NCBI GenBank assembly: GCA_964345215.1
Contig: CAYFQH010000053.1
Coordinates: forward strand, 1 to 11,700
Direction of reading: 5' to 3'
DNA: 11,700 nt
Source of the DNA: CAYFQH01 sp964345215
Lineage (GTDB): Bacteria > Bacillota > Clostridia > Christensenellales > Aristaeellaceae
Positions 7,314-11,700 of this stretch are shown one piece after another. The notes beneath the pieces are model-generated. The model saw only the letters and a program-made list of their open reading frames with translations. It was not told the origin of the DNA and did not search any database. The position numbers and the translations under genes were made by a program. Within the stretch, counting starts at the first letter, position 1. Each line of letters starts with the position of its first letter.

Positions 7314-7880
7314 ATGAGTATTAAAATTAATATCCCTTTTAAAAACAAAGAGGATATTCTTACACTAAAAGCAGGAGACAAGGTGCTTGTAAGCGGCAGC
7401 GTATATACCGCCAGGGATGCCGCTCACCAGCGGATGAAAGAAGCTTATGAAAAAGGCGAGGCCCTGCCCTTTGATGTTAAAGGCCAGGTCATTTATTATG
7501 CAGGCCCCGCACCTACCCCTAAGGGCAAAGTTATTGGTGCTATTGGCCCCACCACCAGTACCCGAATGGACCCTTATACACCCTTATTATTAAGCCTGGG
7601 CCTTAGCGGCATGATTGGCAAGGGAAGAAGAAACCCTGAGGTGATTGAAAGCATCAAAAAACATCAGGGAATCTATTTTGCAGCCATTGGCGGGGCTGCG
7701 GCCTTAATGGCAAAGAGCATTACGGCGGTAGAAGTGATCGCCTATGAAGATTTGGGGGCAGAATCGATTAAAAAGCTGATCCTAAAGGATTTTCCCCTTA
7801 TTGTGGCTGTAGATGCCTTTGGCAACGATTATTACCAAATAGGTCAGCAGGCATACTTAAGCCGTTATGAAAATACTTGA
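7314..7880 (+). CDS. fumB: Class I fumarate hydratase, beta subunit
   Basis: Beta subunit of the same heteromeric hydro-lyase, the swivelling domain that completes the active site of the alpha subunit. The 188-residue protein shows KVLVSGSVYTARDAAHQR (23-40), YYAGPAPTPKGKVIG (61-75), GPTTSTRMD (78-86), SGMIGKGRR (98-106) and AAIGGAAAL, all characteristic of Fumerase_C/TtdB proteins. The open frame extends back to 7176, but the ATG at 7314 has a strong AAGGGGGA site (7297-7304) and starts at the conserved N-terminus. It lies 16 bp after the alpha gene, as expected for subunits made in equal amount. It is the last gene of the + strand unit, ending 7 bp from the convergent relQ gene with no visible terminator. 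The TtdB alternative applies here too. Confidence 0.93.
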   Translation: MSIKINIPFKNKEDILTLKAGDKVLVSGSVYTARDAAHQRMKEAYEKGEALPFDVKGQVIYYAGPAPTPKGKVIGAIGPTTSTRMDPYTPLLLSLGLSGMIGKGRRNPEVIESIKKHQGIYFAAIGGAAALMAKSITAVEVIAYEDLGAESIKKLILKDFPLIVAVDAFGNDYYQIGQQAYLSRYENT

Positions 7881-7887
7881 TAAAAGG

Positions 7888-8604
7888 TTAAAGGCCTTGG
7901 GCACTTTGCTGACTTTGCTGGGCACTTTCAAGGGAGTCGACTACGGTTAATATATCCTGCATTTTTTGGTCAATAACGGCAATTTCTGTTGCTACTTGCT
8001 GTAGTTCCTTTTGTAGGGTATCGGGAATAACCACATCGTTTTTGTACCTTAGCTGGTGTTCCAGAGCGGCCCAAAAATCCATGGCAATGGTGCGCAGCTG
8101 AATTTCAATAGGCACAAAGGTTTTACCTTGGGAAAGAAATACGGGAACTTCCAAAACCAAATGGAGACTGCGGTAGCCATTTGGTTTTGGATTTTTTATA
8201 TAATCCACTTTTTTAATGGTTCGCACATCATCTTGCTTGGTTAAAAGTTCCGAGATCATGTAAATATCGTCGATATACGAGCAGATAACTCGAATCCCTG
8301 CAATGTCATGCAGGTGTTTAGCGGCCATGTCAAAATCAATGGGCAAGCCCCGTTTTTGCAATTTTGTTGCCATGCTGGGCACCGATTTGAGCCGGGATTG
8401 CATGTGATGGATAGGGTTACGCTGGTATAGTAGTTCAAATTCCTCGTTTAAAACATCAAGTTTTGTTTTTACCTCCCGAATAGCGGCGTTGTAGCGGCAC
8501 TGCATCTGAAAAAACGAAAGAGCCATTTTTTCCAGCAGGTTAATCCCGCCCTCGCCGCTGTTATTTTGAATACTGAGCTGGGCAGATCTGCTTTTTGGCA
8601 CCAT
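7888..8604 (-). CDS. relQ: Small (p)ppGpp synthetase, RelQ/YjbM type
   Basis: Single-domain small alarmone synthetase that transfers pyrophosphate from ATP to GDP/GTP. It has no hydrolase or TGS/ACT domains. Conserved elements are RLKSVPSMATKL (71-82), LHDIAGIRVIC (98-108, Asp100 a likely metal ligand), KNPKPNGYRSLHL (137-149, Tyr144 expected to stack on the guanine), EIQLRT (167-172, catalytic Glu167) and DFWAALEHQLRYK (176-188). A helical tail ends in a QQS-QQS repeat. The ATG at 8604 has AAAGGAG 12 bases upstream, so I chose it (238 aa). The frame extends to a TTG at 8649 without a ribosome site, and another ATG at 8526 aligns best with the start of Bacillus YjbM, so about 26 N-terminal residues may be an extension. 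It lies 124 bp downstream of the exporter permease on the same strand; no clear promoter of its own is visible. Confidence 0.92.
   Translation of the reverse strand: MVPKSRSAQLSIQNNSGEGGINLLEKMALSFFQMQCRYNAAIREVKTKLDVLNEEFELLYQRNPIHHMQSRLKSVPSMATKLQKRGLPIDFDMAAKHLHDIAGIRVICSYIDDIYMISELLTKQDDVRTIKKVDYIKNPKPNGYRSLHLVLEVPVFLSQGKTFVPIEIQLRTIAMDFWAALEHQLRYKNDVVIPDTLQKELQQVATEIAVIDQKMQDILTVVDSLESAQQSQQSAQGL
7903..7920 (+). repeat. 9-bp tandem duplication in the relQ 3' end
   Basis: ACTTTGCTG occurs twice head to tail (7903-7911 and 7912-7920). On the coding strand it is CAG-CAA-AGT twice, giving QQSQQS in the C-terminal tail of the alarmone synthetase, close to the stop. It is in frame and leaves the reading frame intact. 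Confidence 0.8.
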
Positions 8605-8728
8605 AATACCATTCCACTCCTTTAACTGCGTTGGGTAACTATTGGCCAAAACACACTAGACAATGTGCTTGTTTTCCTTCTATTGATATATATTCGATGA
8701 AGGGTAATAAAAATCCTTTTCATTTACT

Positions 8729-9925
8729 TTACATTGAGCGAAGAGCATCAATGGGATTAAGCCTTGAAGCTTTTCTTGCAGGAGCCCATCCAAAAACAAC
8801 CCCTACCAGCAGGGAAAACCCAAACCCAAGGCCAACAGCCCCAGGTGAAATGATAAAAGTAAAGTTCATGGCTTGGGCAGCTACAAAGGAAAATAGATTA
8901 CCCAGCAAAATACCGATTAAACCACCTATAACGGATAACACAATGGACTCAATTAAAAACTGAACCTGAATTTGAATAGGTTGGGCACCCAGGGCCTTTC
9001 GCAGGCCAATTTCACTGGTGCGCTCGGTTACAGAAACCAGCATCATGTTCATAATACCAATGCCGCCAACCAAAAGGGCAATAGAAGCAATGCCCGCCAA
9101 CATGGTTTTCATCATACCAAGCATGGTGTTCATGGTATCAAGGAGGCTATCTAAATTAATGACATTATAGGCATGATCCTTATAGTTAAAAGCCTGGGCT
9201 AAAACGCCTTCAACTTGGTTTACCACATCATCTGTATGGTCCGTGTCTTCAATAAACACTTCAAGGGAGGTAATATTAGTGCCGGATATTTTTAAGGCCA
9301 GCTGGTAGGGAATGATAGCCTTGTAGTCATCTGCTCCGCTGGTTACAGCGTTCATGGCATTCATTAAATCGCTGCTACCCTCTGGGTCTAAGATGCCGAT
9401 GATTAAATAGCGATTGCCTGTGATGGTTAAATATTGTCCCAGGGGGTTTTGGTTGGGGTAAAGTTCTTTTGCGAGGTCAGTATTAATGACACAAACCCGG
9501 TTTGACGATTCCATGTCAAGGGGTAAAAAGCCTCGGCCCCACTTTACAAGGCCATTGCTTTTGACAAAATATGTGTCGTTTCGCCCTTCAACCAAAACAT
9601 CCTCTAAAACCCCTTGCTTGGCGGCAACCGACAGGGTAAGGGTTACATTAGGGGAAATCCCCCAAACATTATCAAGACTTTTTATTTTCTCAATATCCGT
9701 TTCCAGAAGACCCCGTTTAAGCAAGGTGCCCTGGGCTTGTACGGTTAACTTGCCCGCCCCCAGCTGGGCGAACTGATTTGTAATTTCATTTGTAGCCCCT
9801 TCAACAATGGTAATCAGAGCAATAATGGCCGTAACACCGATGATGATGCCAAGGGTGGTTAAAAAAGAGCGCATTTTGTTACCGGTGATGTTTTGAAAGG
9901 ACATCTTAATGCTTTCTTTAAGCAT
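8729..9925 (-). CDS. ABC transporter permease, MacB/YknZ (FtsX-like) family
   Basis: Membrane subunit of a tripartite, mechanotransmission-type ABC exporter. The 398 residues show the MacB layout: first membrane segment at about 21-42, a large extracellular MacB_PCD domain (about 43-270), then three membrane segments at about 273-297, 325-350 and 360-382. The FtsX-family cytoplasmic loop VTERTSEIGLRKALGA (299-313) and C-terminal PARKASRLNPIDALR (382-396) are conserved. The frame continues to a GTG at 9943, but the ATG at 9925 has GAGGGGGA at good spacing and begins MLKESIKMSF, so I chose it. It overlaps the end of the ATPase gene by 8 bp, implying coupled synthesis. Characterised relatives export or defend against peptides and antibiotics (YknXYZ against SdpC toxin, MacAB macrolides/peptides); the substrate here is unknown. 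Confidence 0.95.
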   Translation of the reverse strand: MLKESIKMSFQNITGNKMRSFLTTLGIIIGVTAIIALITIVEGATNEITNQFAQLGAGKLTVQAQGTLLKRGLLETDIEKIKSLDNVWGISPNVTLTLSVAAKQGVLEDVLVEGRNDTYFVKSNGLVKWGRGFLPLDMESSNRVCVINTDLAKELYPNQNPLGQYLTITGNRYLIIGILDPEGSSDLMNAMNAVTSGADDYKAIIPYQLALKISGTNITSLEVFIEDTDHTDDVVNQVEGVLAQAFNYKDHAYNVINLDSLLDTMNTMLGMMKTMLAGIASIALLVGGIGIMNMMLVSVTERTSEIGLRKALGAQPIQIQVQFLIESIVLSVIGGLIGILLGNLFSFVAAQAMNFTFIISPGAVGLGFGFSLLVGVVFGWAPARKASRLNPIDALRSM

Positions 9926-10646
9926 CTTCTGCTTCCCCCTCACTTAACACCCCATCAAGAAGCTTTACAATACGGGTGGCATTTTTTGCAATATCCACAT
10001 CATGGGTAATCATAATAATGGTGTGCCCTTCTTGGTTTAAATCATGAAACAGCTTCATAACCTGCTTGCCAGTTTTTTGATCCAAAGCCCCTGTAGGCTC
10101 ATCTGCCAACAAAATTGTAGGGTTGGTAGCCAAGGCCCTTGCAATCGCTACACGCTGCTGTTGGCCCCCGGAAAGTTGGTTAGGGTAGTGGTATATTTTA
10201 TCTTCAAGACCAACTCGGCTTAACATATTAAGGGCAATATCATCCCGTTTGCTTTGAGGCACAGAAGCATAGATTAAAGGTAGTTTTACGTTTTCAAGGG
10301 CGCTCATCCGGGGTAAAAGCTGGAAAGATTGAAAGATAAAGCCGATTTCCTTACTACGAATGGCGGCCAATTCCCCCTCTGTTAAATTGGCAATAAGCCG
10401 GCCGCGCAAAAAATACTCCCCGGCACTGGGTACATCTAAACAGCCGATGATGTTCATCAGCGTTGATTTGCCCGAGCCTGAAGGGCCTAGGATAGCAATA
10501 AATTCGCCCTTTTTTACATGAAAGTTTACATCTTTTAAAACGTGTTGCTCTTCTTCGCCCATAATATATGTTTTGCGAATGCCCCTCATAGCCAAAATCA
10601 CTCCACTGTCTGAAGGGGTATTTAAGGCCGGTGAGCTGTTTTCCAT
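9918..10646 (-). CDS. ABC transporter ATP-binding protein, MacB/LolD/YknY type
   Basis: Cytoplasmic ATPase that powers the exporter. All nucleotide-binding motifs are intact in the 242 residues: Walker A GPSGSGKST (54-62), Q-loop Gln106 in FQSFQLLPRM, signature LSGGQQQR (158-165), Walker B ILLADEPTG (178-186, catalytic Glu183) and the switch His215 in ITHD. The insert 'IGFIFQSF' and the signature are those of the LolD/MacB subfamily that pairs with FtsX-like permeases. About 15 N-terminal residues (SSPALNTPSDSG) precede the usual start of the domain. The ATG has AGGGAGG eight bases upstream and lies one base after the adaptor stop; the 3' end overlaps the permease start by 8 bp. Confidence 0.97.
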   Translation of the reverse strand: MENSSPALNTPSDSGVILAMRGIRKTYIMGEEEQHVLKDVNFHVKKGEFIAILGPSGSGKSTLMNIIGCLDVPSAGEYFLRGRLIANLTEGELAAIRSKEIGFIFQSFQLLPRMSALENVKLPLIYASVPQSKRDDIALNMLSRVGLEDKIYHYPNQLSGGQQQRVAIARALATNPTILLADEPTGALDQKTGKQVMKLFHDLNQEGHTIIMITHDVDIAKNATRIVKLLDGVLSEGEAEDA

Positions 10647-10647
10647 G

Positions 10648-11523
10648 TTAATTTCCTCCCTGGCGGCCCATGGGCATCATGTACAGAGAATCTTTTACGG
10701 GCATCAAATACCTGTCGCCGGCAGCCAGGCCAGACTCGATTTGTACATAGGTGCCGTCATTAATGCCCAAGGTTATAGGTAATTGAACTACATCGTTTTG
10801 ATTGTTGCCGTAGGTATTTATGTAAGGTTTAAAGTCCTGGTCGTATTGAACCGCTTCAATAGGCAGGGCTGCGGCATTGAATACTTGGTCTTTAAGCATA
10901 GTCACCTCGCAGGACATCCCCATACGCAGGCTGCCATCCTGCACTACATCTACAAGGGCCTCATAAAAGGAAATGTTGTCGGTTACAGTAGCTTCCAGAC
11001 TAATTTCGCTGATAATACCTTCTACTTCTTTTTTTAAGGGATGTACATAAACCGTTACGGGCATACCCACACTTAGGGCACCAACATCGTATTCATCTAC
11101 TTTAATTAAAACCTGGGGAGAGGAAAAATCTGCAATTCGGTACAGCTCTGTACCGGACAAAAAGCTATCCTTTTCATCCACTTTAAGGGAAGAGAGGGTG
11201 CCGTTGATGTTCGCTTTATACTTTTGCCCGCTTTGGGTTATTAAAATAACATCGTTTTCATTTACCTGATCGCCTTGAGCTACATTGATTTTGCGTACCT
11301 GGTCATTTGCAGAACTGAAGGTCACCGTATCCTTTTTGGATTCAATATTGCCGGAAAAACTATAATACGTGTAAATGTCCTGTGCTCTAACCGTGCCTTC
11401 CTTATAGAAAACTTTATTTTTAGGAACGAAAAGCAAATATAGAACCAAGGCGGCAACAGCCGCAATCAGTACAATAAAAATCCATTTTTTAATTGTTTTT
11501 TTCTTCTTTATTTGAGCTGCCAC
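10648..11523 (-). CDS. Membrane-anchored RND/HlyD-type adaptor of the ABC exporter (YknX/MacA-like)
   Basis: Extracytoplasmic adaptor that links the ABC permease to its substrate. The 291-residue protein has a lysine-rich start (KKKKTIKK), one uncleaved membrane anchor (about 14-34, with no lipobox), and then a biotinyl-lipoyl-like domain in two halves (VRKINVAQGDQVNENDVI, 76-93, and NGTLSSLKVDEKDSFLSG, 107-124). A beta-barrel domain (VLIKVDEYDVGALSVGMPV, 138-156) and a membrane-proximal domain (to about 275) follow. The two lipoyl halves are joined by only some 10 residues, so the alpha-helical hairpin usual in MacA-type adaptors is absent, which explains why it is shorter than YknX. The start is GTG at 11523 with AGGAGGGTG upstream. 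First gene of an adaptor-ATPase-permease operon, the same order as yknX-yknY-yknZ. Confidence 0.9.
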   Translation of the reverse strand: MAAQIKKKKTIKKWIFIVLIAAVAALVLYLLFVPKNKVFYKEGTVRAQDIYTYYSFSGNIESKKDTVTFSSANDQVRKINVAQGDQVNENDVILITQSGQKYKANINGTLSSLKVDEKDSFLSGTELYRIADFSSPQVLIKVDEYDVGALSVGMPVTVYVHPLKKEVEGIISEISLEATVTDNISFYEALVDVVQDGSLRMGMSCEVTMLKDQVFNAAALPIEAVQYDQDFKPYINTYGNNQNDVVQLPITLGINDGTYVQIESGLAAGDRYLMPVKDSLYMMPMGRQGGN

Positions 11524-11567
11524 GATTGTACACCCTCCTGTTAAAACTACTTAAAATACTACTGTTT

Positions 11568-11610
11568 ATTATAGCGATAATTTATGAATAGCCTATGAAC
11601 TGGATAAGTA
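11568..11610 (-). promoter_or_regulatory. Exporter promoter with phased TTCATA direct repeats
   Basis: On the - strand a perfect -10 box TATAAT lies at 11573-11568, 45 bases before the GTG start of the adaptor gene. There is no good -35 hexamer at 16-18 bp spacing. Instead the upstream region carries TTCATA at 11599-11594 and again at 11588-11583, exactly 11 bp apart, with a degenerate TACTTA one further 11-bp step upstream (11610-11605). Direct repeats with an 11-bp period over a weak -35 region are the classic layout for activators of the OmpR/PhoB response-regulator family. The -10 is seen directly; the activator role is inference. Confidence 0.55.
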
Positions 11611-11629
11611 TTCACTTGGTTTAAATGAA
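11611..11629. promoter_or_regulatory. Imperfect palindrome, copy 1 (possible operator)
   Basis: TTCACTTGGTTTAAATGAA has 7-base arms (TTCACTT / AAATGAA, one mismatch) around a 5-base centre. It closely matches a second copy 63 bp to the right. It sits just upstream of the exporter promoter region. A dimeric repressor or activator site is a reasonable guess; no family can be named from this alone. Confidence 0.4.
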
Positions 11630-11673
11630 AAAAGGTTGATTTATTTAAAGGAATAAAAGCCATGATTTTTATA

Positions 11674-11691
11674 TTCATTTGGTTGAATGAA
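11674..11691. promoter_or_regulatory. Palindrome, copy 2 (possible operator)
   Basis: TTCATTTGGTTGAATGAA has perfect 6-base arms (TTCATT / AATGAA) and shares TTCA-Y-TTGGTT and AATGAAAAA with copy 1. It may lie in front of, or inside the start of, a rightward gene that begins beyond or at the window edge. An ATG at 11662 with AAAGGA nine bases upstream opens a frame that runs off the end, but 13 codons are too few to call it. Confidence 0.4.
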
Positions 11692-11700
11692 AAAGCCTTT

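Noticed and set aside
8651..8666. Short dyad CACA...TGTG (CACACTAGACAATGTG) upstream of relQ
   Set aside because: Only about four paired bases per arm, no second copy and no adjacent promoter; too weak to call an operator.
8700..8728. Possible terminator after the permease gene
   Set aside because: The only pairing (GAAGG with CCTTC) is about five base pairs and has no T-run after it on the - strand.
11662..11700. Rightward ORF start (MIFIFIWLNEKAF) at the window edge
   Set aside because: It has a passable AAAGGA site, but 13 codons in AT-rich DNA that also contain a palindrome are not enough to call a gene; sequence beyond the window is needed.

Overview
The window reads as ordinary chromosome from an anaerobic Firmicute, most likely of class Clostridia, although the genus cannot be fixed from sequence alone. 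The evidence is a canonical T-box leader in front of valS, the zinc-ribbon form of ribosomal protein L32, a two-subunit oxygen-labile class I fumarase, a small RelQ-type alarmone synthetase, purine-rich Shine-Dalgarno sites of the AGGAGG/GAGGGGG type, and a YknXYZ-like exporter whose adaptor lacks the long hairpin that Gram-negative adaptors use.

Left part, + strand (1-7880). The window opens on the last few codons of a gene that is probably the usual YceD/DUF177 partner of rpmF, then rpmF (L32) with a perfect intrinsic terminator wrapped around its stop codon. A valine T-box riboswitch follows at about 246-466, with specifier GUA and a UGGU tRNA-end-binding sequence. After a further 175-nt leader comes a tight gene string: valS, folC, rsmH, rsmI, fumarase alpha and fumarase beta. 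Neighbouring genes overlap by 1 bp or are separated by 1 to 16 bp, so this looks like one transcription unit. It mixes tRNA charging, folate polyglutamylation, 16S rRNA methylation at C1402 (RsmH and RsmI modify the same nucleotide) and a TCA-type enzyme. If no internal promoter exists, all of it would sit under the valine T-box.

Right part, - strand (7888-11523). Read from right to left: a promoter region with a clear TATAAT box and a phased TTCATA direct repeat, then a membrane-anchored RND/HlyD-type adaptor, an ABC ATPase and a MacB/FtsX-type permease (a YknXYZ/MacAB-like tripartite exporter), then a RelQ/YjbM-like (p)ppGpp synthetase 124 bp downstream. The adaptor, ATPase and permease genes are 1 bp apart or overlap by 8 bp and are translationally coupled. 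I see no terminator or convincing promoter between the permease and relQ, so the alarmone synthetase may be co-transcribed with the exporter. The two halves converge with only 7 bp between fumarase beta and relQ.

The right edge (11524-11700) is a non-coding, AT-rich regulatory region. It holds the exporter promoter and two near-identical imperfect palindromes of the form TTCAYTTGGTT...AATGAA. These, with the 11-bp-period TTCATA repeats, are the least ordinary signals in the window and suggest an inducible exporter, probably with a regulator gene just outside the window. I found no CRISPR array, insertion sequence, phage gene or tRNA/rRNA gene, and no clear novel multi-gene system.
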